The notes: generated by a model not told the origin, from the letters alone. Counted from the first letter of the stretch, positions 1 to 6,925 are shown. The stretch is 29,308 nucleotides of DNA from CAZLIC01 sp964559535 (GCA_964559535.1 CAZLIC010000054.1:1-29308); one strand, 5' to 3'. Translations and numbers: made by a program.

Positions 1-59
1 CCATCCGCGAAGGCGGCCGCACCGTCGGCGCCGGCGTCGTCTCGAAGATCATCGCCTGA
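1..59 (+). CDS. tuf: Elongation factor Tu, C-terminal end (partial)
   Basis: Only the last 18 codons and the TGA stop (57-59) are inside the window, read in the frame starting at base 3. They encode IREGGRTVGAGVVSKIIA, the characteristic end of the third beta-barrel of EF-Tu, the GTPase that brings aminoacyl-tRNA to the ribosome. A tuf copy directly before rpsJ is the usual alphaproteobacterial arrangement. The stop is followed at once by a GC-rich hairpin and then the rpsJ leader. The identification is firm despite the short piece, because this tail is almost invariant. Confidence 0.93.
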   Translation, partial: IREGGRTVGAGVVSKIIA

Positions 60-62
60 ACC

Positions 63-85
63 CCGGCGGGCAACCGGCCCGCCGG
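63..85 (+). other. GC-rich hairpin after tuf
   Basis: A perfect 9-bp inverted repeat, CCGGCGGGC at 63-71 and GCCCGCCGG at 77-85, has a 5-base loop and begins three bases after the tuf stop. No T-tract follows, so it is not a classical intrinsic terminator. It could slow RNA polymerase, protect the tuf mRNA end or set tuf apart from rpsJ. Confidence 0.6.
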
Positions 86-106
86 ATGACAAAGAAAAAG
101 AACGTG

Positions 107-132
107 GGGTGGGTGGAAACCCCCACCCACCC
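107..132. repeat. Palindromic hairpin in the rpsJ leader
   Basis: A perfect 10-bp stem, GGGTGGGTGG at 107-116 and CCACCCACCC at 123-132, has the 6-base loop AAACCC. It lies 16 bases before the chosen rpsJ start. Its right arm (CCCACCCTGC) resembles the CACCCTACG ends of the palindromes at 4839 and 17504, so it may be a diverged member of the same dispersed family. It could also be a leader control structure for the S10 operon. Confidence 0.6.
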
Positions 133-148
133 TGCCGAGGACAAGAAG

Positions 149-457
149 ATGCAAGGTCAGACCATCCGCATCCGGCTCAAGGCCTTCGATTACCGCGTGC
201 TGGATGCCAGCACCGCGGAAATCGTTTCGACGGCCAAGCGCACGGGCGCCCAGGTTCGCGGGCCGATCCCGCTGCCGAACAAGATCGAGAAGTTCACCGT
301 TCTGCGCGGTCCGCACATCGACAAGAAGTCGCGTGACCAGTGGGAAATCCGCACGCACAAGCGGCTTCTCGACATCGTTGATCCCACCCCGCAGACCGTG
401 GACGCGCTGATGAAGCTCGACCTCGCCGCAGGCGTGGACGTGGAAATCAAGGTCTGA
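149..457 (+). CDS. rpsJ: 30S ribosomal protein S10 (uS10)
   Basis: S10 is a small-subunit head protein and also the NusE antitermination factor. The ATG at 149 gives 102 residues, the normal family length, beginning MQGQTIRIRLKAFDYRVLD. An in-frame ATG at 86 would add 21 residues, but that extension reads through the leader hairpin at 107-132 and has no family counterpart, so I reject it. A purine-rich GAGGACAAGAAG stretch precedes the chosen start. The conserved RGPIPLPNKIEKFTVLRGPH block and HIDKKSRDQWEIRTHKR segment are intact. It is the first gene of the S10 operon and is followed 13 bases later by rplC. Confidence 0.96.
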   Translation: MQGQTIRIRLKAFDYRVLDASTAEIVSTAKRTGAQVRGPIPLPNKIEKFTVLRGPHIDKKSRDQWEIRTHKRLLDIVDPTPQTVDALMKLDLAAGVDVEIKV

Positions 458-470
458 GGGAGCACGACAG

Positions 471-1163
471 ATGCGCTCGGGCGTGATCGCAAAGAAGCTG
501 GGCATGACCCGGCTGTTCATGGCGGACGGGAAGCAGATTCCCGTGACCGTCCTTCAACTCGACGGCCTTCAGGTTGTCGCACAGCGCACGGCGGACAAGG
601 ATGGCTACACCGCCGTCCAGCTGGGCGCGGGCGCGGCCAAGGCCAAACGGACCACCGCCGCGATGCGGGGCCACTTCGCCAAGGCGCAGGTGGAACCCAA
701 GCGCGTGGTGGCCGAATTCCGGGTGACCCCGGACTGCCTGATCGACATTGGCGCCGAGATTTCGGCCGACCACTATGTCGAGGGCCAGTTCGTGGACATC
801 GCGGGCACCTCGATCGGCAAGGGCTTCCAGGGAGGCATGAAGCGGCACAACTTCGGCGGCCTGCGGGCCAGCCACGGTGTGTCGGTGTCGCACCGGTCGC
901 ACGGGTCGACCGGCCAGCGCCAGGACCCCGGCAAGGTGTTCAAGGGCAAGAAGATGGCCGGCCACATGGGCGACGTGCGCGTCACCACGCAGAACCTGCA
1001 GGTCGTGCGCACCGATGCCGCGCGCGGGCTGATCATGGTCAAGGGTGCCGTGCCGGGCTCGAAGGGTGGCTGGGTCACCATCAAGGACGCGGTGAAGAAG
1101 GCCGCACATGCGCAGGCGCCCAAGCCTGCCGCCGTGCGCGCGACCGCTGGAGGTGTGGCATGA
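471..1163 (+). CDS. rplC: 50S ribosomal protein L3 (uL3)
   Basis: L3 is an early-assembly protein whose loop reaches towards the peptidyl-transferase centre. The 230-residue product starts MRSGVIAKKLGMTR and has the diagnostic KGFQGGMKRHNF segment near residues 117-127. The loop with GQRQDPGKVFKGKKMAG follows around 148-164. Its glutamines (Q149, Q151) lie where E. coli L3 carries the Gln methylated by PrmB, so modification there is plausible but inferred. The alanine-rich C-terminus is longer than in E. coli. It overlaps rplD by four bases (ATGA), which suggests translational coupling. Confidence 0.97.
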   Translation: MRSGVIAKKLGMTRLFMADGKQIPVTVLQLDGLQVVAQRTADKDGYTAVQLGAGAAKAKRTTAAMRGHFAKAQVEPKRVVAEFRVTPDCLIDIGAEISADHYVEGQFVDIAGTSIGKGFQGGMKRHNFGGLRASHGVSVSHRSHGSTGQRQDPGKVFKGKKMAGHMGDVRVTTQNLQVVRTDAARGLIMVKGAVPGSKGGWVTIKDAVKKAAHAQAPKPAAVRATAGGVA

Positions 1164-1795
1164 AGCTGGATGTAATCACGCTTGACGGCACCAAGACCGG
1201 CGAGATCGACCTGGACGAGGCGCTGTTTGGCCTGGATCCGCGCGTGGATGTCCTGCACCGTGTGGTGAACTGGCAGCGCGCCAAGTCCCAGGCCGGCACC
1301 CACGCCACGCTGGGCAAATCGGACGTCAGCTACTCGACCAAGAAGATCTACCGCCAGAAGGGCACCGGTGGCGCCCGCCACGGCAGCCGCAAGGCCCCGA
1401 TCTTCCGCAAGGGCGGCGTCTACAAGGGCCCGACCCCGCGCAGCCACGCCCACGACCTGCCCAAGCAGTTCCGTGCGCTGGGTCTGCGTCATGCGCTGTC
1501 GGCCAAGGCCAAGGCGGGTGAGCTGGTCATTCTGGACGCGGCGACGATGGTCGAGCCCAAGACCGGCGTGCTGGCCAAGCAGGCCAAGAACCTGGGCTGG
1601 AAGCGTGTGCTGATCATCGACGGCGAGACGGTGGACGCGAACTTCGCGCTGGCCGCCCGCAACATCGAAACCATCGACGTGCTGCCGACCATCGGCGCCA
1701 ACGTCTATGACATCCTGCTGCGTGACCAGCTGGTGATCACCCGTGCGGGTGTGGCCGGTCTGGCGGCGCGGCTGGCCAAAGGGGAAGCGAAATGA
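1160..1795 (+). CDS. rplD: 50S ribosomal protein L4 (uL4)
   Basis: L4 binds 23S rRNA and lines the polypeptide exit tunnel; in E. coli it also represses its own operon. The 211-residue product contains the conserved tunnel-loop segment YRQKGTGGARHGSRKAPIFR at about residues 56-75 and the later family block around VLIIDGE. The start is the ATG that overlaps the rplC stop by four bases. The gene ends in the same ATGA arrangement with rplW. Whether L4 autoregulation operates here cannot be read from the sequence; the E. coli-type leader is not recognisable. Confidence 0.96.
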   Translation: MKLDVITLDGTKTGEIDLDEALFGLDPRVDVLHRVVNWQRAKSQAGTHATLGKSDVSYSTKKIYRQKGTGGARHGSRKAPIFRKGGVYKGPTPRSHAHDLPKQFRALGLRHALSAKAKAGELVILDAATMVEPKTGVLAKQAKNLGWKRVLIIDGETVDANFALAARNIETIDVLPTIGANVYDILLRDQLVITRAGVAGLAARLAKGEAK

Positions 1796-2088
1796 CCGCG
1801 AAGCCCGAACATTATGACCTGATCCGCAAGCCGATCATCACCGAAAAGGCGACGGCGGCGCAGGAACAGGGCGCCGTGGTCTTCCACGTGGCGCCCGACG
1901 CGACCAAACCCGCGATCAAGGAAGCTGTCGAGGCCGTCTTTGGCGTGAAGGTGAAGGCGGTGAACACGGTTGTGTCGAAAGGCAAGACCAAGCGTTTCCG
2001 CGGCCGCCCCGGCGAACGGTCCGACCGCAAGAAGGCCTACGTCACGCTGGAGGCGGGTCAGACCATCGACGTCGCCACCGGCCTCTGA
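1792..2088 (+). CDS. rplW: 50S ribosomal protein L23 (uL23)
   Basis: L23 sits at the tunnel exit and is a docking site for trigger factor and the signal recognition particle. The 98-residue product carries the family opening DLIRKPIITEKAT, the VEAVFGVKVKAVNTV strand and KGKTKRFRGRPGERSDRKKAYVTL spread over residues 60-85. It starts on the ATG overlapping the end of rplD. It is followed by about 100 non-coding bases with two hairpins before rplB, the largest gap within this part of the operon. Confidence 0.96.
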   Translation: MTAKPEHYDLIRKPIITEKATAAQEQGAVVFHVAPDATKPAIKEAVEAVFGVKVKAVNTVVSKGKTKRFRGRPGERSDRKKAYVTLEAGQTIDVATGL

Positions 2089-2108
2089 TACTGGGCGCCG
2101 ACTCACGG

Positions 2109-2130
2109 CGGCCCCGGGTGACCGGGGCCG
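2109..2130 (+). promoter_or_regulatory. GNRA-type hairpin between rplW and rplB
   Basis: CGGCCCCGG (2109-2117) and CCGGGGCCG (2122-2130) form a perfect 9-bp stem closed by GTGA, a GNRA-type tetraloop. A second 6-bp hairpin, GGGCCA (2152-2157) with TGGCCC (2161-2166), follows in the same 103-base gap. Neither has a proper T-run. Likely roles are mRNA processing or stability, or binding by a ribosomal protein. The role is inferred; the structure is plain in the sequence. Confidence 0.55.
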
Positions 2131-2191
2131 ATGACTTTTCGTAGAACAACCGGGCCACTCTGGCCCAAAAAGCAGACGGAAGACAGAAAGC

Positions 2192-3028
2192 ATGGCACTC
2201 AAGTCGTACAAACCGACGACGCCTGGCCAGCGCGGGCTGGTTCTGATCGACCGTTCGGAGCTGTGGAAGGGTCGCCCGGTCAAGGCGCTTGTCGAAAGCA
2301 AGCACGCGAACGGCGGCCGCAACAACCTCGGACGCGTCACGATGCGGCATCAGGGCGGTGGGGCCAAGCGGCTCTACCGCATCGTTGATTTCCGCCGGAT
2401 CAAGCACGGCATCCCGGCCACGGTGGAACGGATCGAATACGATCCCAACCGCACCGCCTTCATCGCGCTGATCCGGTATGAGGATGGCGAGCTGAGCTAC
2501 ATCCTTGCGCCGCAGCGCCTTGGCGTGGGCGACAAGGTGGTGTCGGGCCCCAAGGTGGACGTCAAGCCGGGCAACGCGATGCCGTTCTCGGGCATGCCCA
2601 TCGGCACCATCGTGCACAACGTGGAACTGAAGCCCGGCAAGGGCGGCCAGATGGCCCGCGCCGCCGGCACCTATGCGCAGTTCGTGGGCCGTGACGGCGC
2701 GCTGGCACAGGTTCGCCTGTCGTCGGGCGAACTGCGGCTTGTGCGTCAGGAATGCATGGCGACCATCGGCGCCGTGTCGAACCCCGACAACGCCAACCAG
2801 AACCTGGGCAAGGCCGGCCGTCGCCGGAACATGGGCATCCGCCCGACCGTCCGCGGCGTTGCCATGAACCCGATCGACCACCCGCATGGCGGCGGCGAAG
2901 GCCGTACCTCGGGCGGCCGTCACCCGGTTACCCCGTGGGGCAAGGGCACCAAGGGCAACAAGACCCGCAAACCCAAACAGTCGGACAAGATGATCGTCCG
3001 CTCGCGGCACGCGAAGAAGGGGCGCTGA
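2192..3028 (+). CDS. rplB: 50S ribosomal protein L2 (uL2)
   Basis: L2 is the conserved protein nearest the peptidyl-transferase centre, needed for subunit association and peptide-bond formation. The 278-residue product begins MALKSYKPTTPGQRG. It has the GGRNNLGRVTMRHQGGG block (41-57) and the signature NPIDHPHGGGEGRTSGGRHP near 226-245, including the functional histidine region at H230/H232. Length and ends match the family. The start follows GGAAGACAGAAAG. rpsS begins three bases after its stop. Confidence 0.97.
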   Translation: MALKSYKPTTPGQRGLVLIDRSELWKGRPVKALVESKHANGGRNNLGRVTMRHQGGGAKRLYRIVDFRRIKHGIPATVERIEYDPNRTAFIALIRYEDGELSYILAPQRLGVGDKVVSGPKVDVKPGNAMPFSGMPIGTIVHNVELKPGKGGQMARAAGTYAQFVGRDGALAQVRLSSGELRLVRQECMATIGAVSNPDNANQNLGKAGRRRNMGIRPTVRGVAMNPIDHPHGGGEGRTSGGRHPVTPWGKGTKGNKTRKPKQSDKMIVRSRHAKKGR

Positions 3029-3031
3029 TCC

Positions 3032-3310
3032 ATGGCACGTTCTATCTGGAAAGGCCCGTTCGTCGATTCGTACCTGCTGGCCAAGGCCGAAAAGGCCCGC
3101 GGCGGCACCCGCAACGAGGTCATCAAGATCTGGTCGCGCCGGTCCACCATCCTGCCGCAATTCGTGGGGCTGACCTTTGCCGTCTACAACGGCAAGAAGC
3201 ATATCCCCGTCGCGGTGACCGAAGACATGATCGGCCAGAAGTTCGGTGAATACTCGCCGACCCGCACCTACTACGGCCATGCGGCCGACAAGAAGGCCAA
3301 GAGGAAGTAA
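3032..3310 (+). CDS. rpsS: 30S ribosomal protein S19 (uS19)
   Basis: S19 is in the 30S head, contacts S13 and approaches the A-site tRNA. The 92-residue protein opens MARSIWKGPFVDSYLL and carries the family blocks IKIWSRRSTILPQFVG and KFGEYSPTRTYYGHAADKK. The length is normal. The gene lies tightly between rplB and rplV (gaps of 3 bases each) and is clearly co-transcribed with them. Confidence 0.97.
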   Translation: MARSIWKGPFVDSYLLAKAEKARGGTRNEVIKIWSRRSTILPQFVGLTFAVYNGKKHIPVAVTEDMIGQKFGEYSPTRTYYGHAADKKAKRK

Positions 3311-3313
3311 GCC

Positions 3314-3694
3314 ATGGGCGAGACGAAGAATCCCCGCCGCGTGGCGGACAACGAGGCGATGGCCAAGGCGAAGATGCTGAAGGTCAGCCCGCAGAAGCTC
3401 AACCTCGTCGCGGGCATGATCCGCGGCAAGAAAGTGGGCAAGGCCATCTCCGACCTGACCTTCTCGAAGAAGCGCATCGCCCAGGACGTGCTGAAGTGCC
3501 TGAACTCGGCGATTGCGAATGCCGAGAACAACCACGGGCTGGACGTCGATGAGCTGATCGTGGCCGAGGCCTATTGCGGCAAGAACATCACGCTGAAGCG
3601 GGGCCGCCCGCGGGCGCGCGGCCGGTTCGGCAAGATCATGAAACCCTTCAGCGAACTGACCATTACCGTGCGTCAGAAAGGGGAGACGGCGTAA
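3314..3694 (+). CDS. rplV: 50S ribosomal protein L22 (uL22)
   Basis: L22 has a globular body on 23S rRNA and a beta-hairpin lining the exit tunnel, where mutations give macrolide resistance in other species. The 126-residue protein has MLKVSPQKLNLVAGMIRGK near residues 21-39, an NAENNHGLDVDEL segment, and the tunnel hairpin KRGRPRARGRFGKIMKP at 96-112. The stop overlaps the rpsC ATG by one base (TAATG). Confidence 0.97.
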   Translation: MGETKNPRRVADNEAMAKAKMLKVSPQKLNLVAGMIRGKKVGKAISDLTFSKKRIAQDVLKCLNSAIANAENNHGLDVDELIVAEAYCGKNITLKRGRPRARGRFGKIMKPFSELTITVRQKGETA

Positions 3695-4410
3695 TGGGTC
3701 AGAAGGTAAACCCCATCGGGATGCGTCTGCAGGTCAACCGCACCTGGGACAGCCGCTGGTTCGCCGAATCGAAGGACTACGGCAATCTTCTGCTGGAAGA
3801 CTTGCGGATGCGCGAGTTCATCCGCAAGGAATGCAAGCAGGCCGGCATCTCGAAGGTCATCATCGAGCGTCCGCACAAGAAGTGCCGCGTGACCATCCAT
3901 GCCGCCCGCCCGGGCGTCATCATCGGCAAGAAGGGCGCCGACATCGAAACGCTGCGCAAGAAGCTGATGGCGTTCACCAAGTCGGAACTGCACCTGAACA
4001 TTGTCGAGATCCGCAAGCCGGAACTGGACGCCCAGCTGGTGGCCGAATCGATCGCCCAGCAGATGGAGCGCCGGGTTTCGTTCCGTCGTGCCATGAAGCG
4101 CAGCGTGCAGAACGCGATGCGCATGGGCGCCCTGGGCATCCGGGTGAACGTGGCCGGTCGTCTGGGTGGTGCGGAAATCGCGCGGACCGAATGGTACCGC
4201 GAGGGCCGCGTGCCGCTGCACACGCTGCGCGCGGACATCGACTATGCACTGGACGAGGCCGAGACGCCGTATGGCATCATCGGGGTCAAGGTCTGGATTT
4301 TCAAAGGGGAAATCCTGGAGCATGATCCGCAGGCCCACGACCGCCGTCTGAGCGAAGCGCAGGATGGCCCGTCGGGCCGCGGTCCGCGGCGCGAACGCGA
4401 ACGCGCCTGA
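3694..4410 (+). CDS. rpsC: 30S ribosomal protein S3 (uS3)
   Basis: S3 forms part of the mRNA entry site and its helicase activity. I start at the ATG at 3694, giving 238 residues beginning MGQKVNPIGMRLQVNRTWDS. A longer in-frame reading back to 3574 lies inside rplV and is not real. The KH domain is shown by the VIIGKKGADIETLRKK segment near residues 72-87. The C-terminal domain contains RRAMKRSVQNAMRMGALGIR and ends in a basic arginine-rich tail. It overlaps the rplV stop by one base, indicating coupled translation. Confidence 0.97.
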   Translation: MGQKVNPIGMRLQVNRTWDSRWFAESKDYGNLLLEDLRMREFIRKECKQAGISKVIIERPHKKCRVTIHAARPGVIIGKKGADIETLRKKLMAFTKSELHLNIVEIRKPELDAQLVAESIAQQMERRVSFRRAMKRSVQNAMRMGALGIRVNVAGRLGGAEIARTEWYREGRVPLHTLRADIDYALDEAETPYGIIGVKVWIFKGEILEHDPQAHDRRLSEAQDGPSGRGPRRERERA

Positions 4411-4423
4411 GGAGTGAAAGAAG

Positions 4424-4837
4424 ATGCTGCAACCAAAGCGCACGAAGTTCCGCAAACAGCACAAGGGCCGCATTCACGGCGAAGCGAAGGGCGGGTCTGA
4501 CCTGAACTTCGGCCACTTCGGCCTGAAGGCGACCGAGCCCGAGCGTGTGACCGCGCGGCAGATCGAGGCGGCCCGCCGCGCGATCACCCGCCACATGAAA
4601 CGGCAGGGCCGCGTCTGGATCCGCGTGTTCCCCGACCTGCCGGTGTCGGCCAAGCCCATCGAGGTCCGCATGGGCTCGGGCAAGGGCTCGGTGGACTACT
4701 GGGCCTGCAAGGTGAAGCCCGGCCGCATCATGTTCGAGATCGACGGCGTTGCCGAGGATGTCGCCCGCGAGGCGCTGCGCCTGGGCGCGATGAAGCTGCC
4801 GGTCACCACCCGTGTGGTGGAACGCGAGGACTGGTAA
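4424..4837 (+). CDS. rplP: 50S ribosomal protein L16 (uL16)
   Basis: L16 helps organise the A site and 5S rRNA region of the large subunit. The 137-residue product starts MLQPKRTKFRKQHKGR and contains LTARQIEAARRA-like and RVWIRVFPDLPV segments. Arg82, in the VRMGSGKG loop, aligns with E. coli L16 Arg81, the residue hydroxylated there by the oxygenase RoxA/YcfD. That equivalence matters because an unrelated-looking 2OG oxygenase gene begins 78 bases downstream. rplP is the last gene of the first ribosomal block and is followed directly by a palindromic repeat and a strong terminator. Confidence 0.97.
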   Translation: MLQPKRTKFRKQHKGRIHGEAKGGSDLNFGHFGLKATEPERVTARQIEAARRAITRHMKRQGRVWIRVFPDLPVSAKPIEVRMGSGKGSVDYWACKVKPGRIMFEIDGVAEDVAREALRLGAMKLPVTTRVVEREDW

Positions 4838-4838
4838 A

Positions 4839-4861
4839 GGTGCGCTGAAGCGCACCCTACG
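4839..4861. repeat. Short palindromic intergenic repeat (copy after rplP)
   Basis: GGTGCGC (4839-4845) and GCGCACC (4850-4856) form a 7-bp stem with loop TGAA, followed by CTACG. The ending CACCCTACG is identical to that of the palindrome at 17504-17528. From memory, this GTAGGGTG-type palindrome is a common dispersed intergenic element in proteobacteria. It begins one base after the rplP stop. Confidence 0.7.
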
Positions 4862-4868
4862 GTTCATG

Positions 4869-4901
4869 GCCCCTGCCGGGAACGGCGGGGGCTTTTTGTT
4901 T
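4869..4901 (+). terminator. Intrinsic terminator after rplP
   Basis: A 10-bp stem, GCCCCTGCCG (4869-4878) with CGGCGGGGGC (4883-4892), has one G-T pair and loop GGAA. TTTTTGTTT follows at once. This is a textbook Rho-independent terminator on the ribosomal strand, so most transcription of the rpsJ-rplP block should stop before the oxygenase gene. Confidence 0.88.
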
Positions 4902-4915
4902 CAGGGGAGCCTGCC

Positions 4916-5545
4916 ATGCCCGACATCACCTCGCTCTTCGTCACCCGCCTCTACCGCGCCGCGCTGGCCGAGCAGGGCAAGAAGCTTGACATGGGCGAAC
5001 TCCTGTCCTCCTGCGAATCCATCGCCGAGGATGACGAGGCCGGGCAGGCGTGGTGCGAGGCGAACGGGTATCCGGGGTATACGTCCTACGCCTCGCTGAA
5101 CGACCTGCCCTGGCGGTTCCCGGTGTTCGCCGCGCTGGAGAAGGTGCTGGACAAACACGTGGCGGTGTTCGTGAATGACCTGGGGTTCGACCTGCAGGGG
5201 AAGAAGCTGAAGCTGGATTCCATCTGGATCAACATCCTGCCCGAGGGCGGCATGCACGCCAGCCACATCCACCCCCACAGCGTCATCAGCGGCACGGCTT
5301 ATGTGGCGATGCCCGAGGGCACGTCGGCGCTGAAACTGGAAGACCCCCGCCTGCCCATGCTGATGCACGCCCCCGTCCGCACCAAGGACGCCCCGCGCGA
5401 ACTGCAGCCCTTTGTCTACGTCACGCCAAGTGTCGGCGAAGTGCTGATGTGGGAAAGCTGGCTTCGCCACGAGGTGCCGATGAACATGGCCGAGGGCGAG
5501 CGGATCAGCATCAGCTTCAATTATGGCTGGGCATCAGGACGATAA
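4916..5545 (+). CDS. 2-oxoglutarate/Fe(II)-dependent oxygenase family protein (TIGR02466-like)
   Basis: The 209-residue protein resembles the family of putative 2OG-Fe(II) oxygenases often annotated TIGR02466. Residues 101-131 carry the typical WINILPEGGMHASHIHPHS and SGTAYV segments. A PSVGEVLMWESWLRHEVPMN region (171-190) and RISISFNY (196-203) follow. I read H119 or H121 together with H185 as likely iron ligands and R196 as the probable 2OG-binding arginine. The classical HxD acid is absent from the first motif, as I recall for this family. The start follows a GGGGAGC ribosome site. It lies just after the rplP terminator, so read-through or its own promoter must supply transcription. The substrate is unknown; a ribosomal protein is an attractive guess from position only. 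Confidence 0.8.
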   Translation: MPDITSLFVTRLYRAALAEQGKKLDMGELLSSCESIAEDDEAGQAWCEANGYPGYTSYASLNDLPWRFPVFAALEKVLDKHVAVFVNDLGFDLQGKKLKLDSIWINILPEGGMHASHIHPHSVISGTAYVAMPEGTSALKLEDPRLPMLMHAPVRTKDAPRELQPFVYVTPSVGEVLMWESWLRHEVPMNMAEGERISISFNYGWASGR

Positions 5546-5629
5546 CCGCCAGGAACGTTGACTTGCAGGTGCCGTCGCCGCATTCGGTTGCTTGTCATGC
5601 GGCCGCAGCCGCGATTTCAGGAGGGTTCC

Positions 5630-6133
5630 ATGCAGACTTCCGTATCCACGGGCCACGTGTCGGGTGCTTTCCCCGCAATCAACGCGGCAACCCTGGGTGT
5701 CATGTTCGTCGCGGGGTTCTTTGCCACCAACGCCTTCGACCTGTGGGGCCAGGTCATCAGCCCCGCAATGGGCTTTGCCAACCTGTCGCCGCACGGGCTG
5801 GCCAAAAGCCTGATGGCCTCGCTGGGTCTGCCCGACAGCGATTTTGCCGGCTACTTCGTGCATTTCTACCTGGTGGGGCTGATCGGCTATCCGGTCGGCT
5901 GGCTGTTCATCTTCGCACCGGTCTGGGCGCGGGTGATGGGCGGGACGCACTGGTTCCTGCCCTCGGCCATCTACGGATTCGGCCTGTGGCTGTTCGCCAT
6001 CGGCGGGATCACCGCGATTGCCGGGTTGCCGTTCTTCCTGGGCTTCACCGGTATCGCCTGGGTCGCGCTGGTGGGGCATGTGCTGTACGGCATCGTCATG
6101 GTGGCAGTGATGCAGGCGATCCAGGGTGAGTGA
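5630..6133 (+). CDS. Hypothetical four-helix membrane protein
   Basis: I do not recognise the family. The ATG at 5630 follows a good AGGAGGG site and gives 167 residues; the longer in-frame reading from 5558 would add an arginine-rich stretch with no ribosome site. Hydrophobic segments at about 18-40, 76-100, 108-135 and 139-162 suggest four transmembrane helices. Histidines H78, H107 and H150 lie in or near membrane segments. It follows the oxygenase gene by 84 bases on the same strand and may be co-expressed with it. No enzyme motif is visible. Confidence 0.75.
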   Translation: MQTSVSTGHVSGAFPAINAATLGVMFVAGFFATNAFDLWGQVISPAMGFANLSPHGLAKSLMASLGLPDSDFAGYFVHFYLVGLIGYPVGWLFIFAPVWARVMGGTHWFLPSAIYGFGLWLFAIGGITAIAGLPFFLGFTGIAWVALVGHVLYGIVMVAVMQAIQGE

Positions 6134-6270
6134 GCGGACACGAACGCTGACCTGGGCCAAACTCAGCGTCGGCAAGGCGCCGGTCTGCGCGGGCCAGCAT
6201 GGGCAGAAACGATAAGCATCACTGAATGTCGGCAGGTTCCGGTCCGGTTCAACTGCCGTACAGAGTGTGG

Positions 6271-6570
6271 CTAAAGGTTGCGGTCTGCATCTTGCCGCTG
6301 GTGCAAGATGCGGATGATCTCGATCCGGTCATTGCGTTCACGATAGTAGACCCTGTGTGAACCGACGTGGCACGCGCGATAGCCCGGCCGAATATCGCCT
6401 TGCGGACGACCTCGCTTCGCGCCACCCGCGATGTCTTCGATGACGGCAGTGATCTTTCGGTGATAGCGGTCCGCTTGCGCTATAGACCAGTTGGAGGCCG
6501 AGAATAGCCAAATGGCTTCCAAGTCGGCTTCCGCACGAGGTGTGATAGCATATGGCTTTGATGCTGACAT
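6271..6570 (-). CDS. parE: ParE/RelE-superfamily toxin
   Basis: The 99-residue protein has the compact ParE pattern: AITPRAEADLEAIW near the N-terminus, an ADRYHRKI helix, then RPGYRACHVGSHRVYYRERNDRIEIIRIL as the central and C-terminal beta strands. ParE toxins poison DNA gyrase, while RelE relatives cut mRNA on the ribosome; this one looks more ParE-like. I chose ATG at 6570, preceded by GGGGAAA, over an upstream TTG at 6591. It lies downstream of parD on the same strand, 73 bases after the parD stop, a larger gap than usual for such pairs. The pair faces the rpmC operon head-on from the opposite strand. Confidence 0.82.
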   Translation of the reverse strand: MSASKPYAITPRAEADLEAIWLFSASNWSIAQADRYHRKITAVIEDIAGGAKRGRPQGDIRPGYRACHVGSHRVYYRERNDRIEIIRILHQRQDADRNL

Positions 6571-6643
6571 AGGACGTTTCCCCAACCGCAAGATTCGGTA
6601 TCGGGCTCACGTCCTGTGTGCCACCAGCGAAACTCTACCATAT

Positions 6644-6925
6644 CTATTGTTGTGGCGGAACCGGTGTGCCGACATCTAGGCGCTCAGCATACTTCGCATG
6701 CATGCGCGGCAAAAAGGCATCATTGTCAAACGGCTGCGGCTCGCCCGACTCCTCGCCCTCGATCAGCGCCCGTTGCAGGGCCCTCACCCTCGCCTCGTGC
6801 TCCTCCAACAGCCGCAGGCCCGCGCGAAGCACATCGCTGGCCGAACCATAGCGGCCCGACTGTACCTGTTCGCCGATGAAGTCGGTGAAGTGGTCGCCAA
6901 GGGAGACGGAGGTGGTGCGGGGCAA
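6644..6925 (-). CDS. parD: ParD-family antitoxin (ribbon-helix-helix)
   Basis: This is the antitoxin partner of the ParE-like gene; it should neutralise the toxin and repress the pair's promoter. Starting at TTG (6925) gives 93 residues, MPRTTSVSLGDHFTDFIGEQ onward, matching ParD proteins. This start has an AGAAGGA site eight bases upstream, while the longer reading to 6955 has none. Residues 1-45 form the ribbon-helix-helix DNA-binding part (SGRYGSASDVLRAGLRLLE). The C-terminal half is charged and likely wraps the toxin. A weak dyad, AGTGTA (6943-6948) and AATACT (6955-6960), lies just upstream and might be the operator. Confidence 0.85.
   Translation of the reverse strand: MPRTTSVSLGDHFTDFIGEQVQSGRYGSASDVLRAGLRLLEEHEARVRALQRALIEGEESGEPQPFDNDAFLPRMHAKYAERLDVGTPVPPQQ

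Noticed and set aside
86..148. N-terminal extension of S10 from the ATG at 86
   Set aside because: It would translate through a perfect 10-bp hairpin, adds 21 residues not found in the family, and the start at 149 gives the exact S10 length.
2042..3535. Long minus-strand open frame (497 codons) opposite rplB, rpsS and rplV
   Set aside because: It is antisense to three ribosomal genes with exact family matches, has no ribosome site and shows shadow-frame composition.
5558..5590. TTGACT-based promoter for the membrane protein gene
   Set aside because: At 17-base spacing the -10 would be CATTCG, too poor to support.
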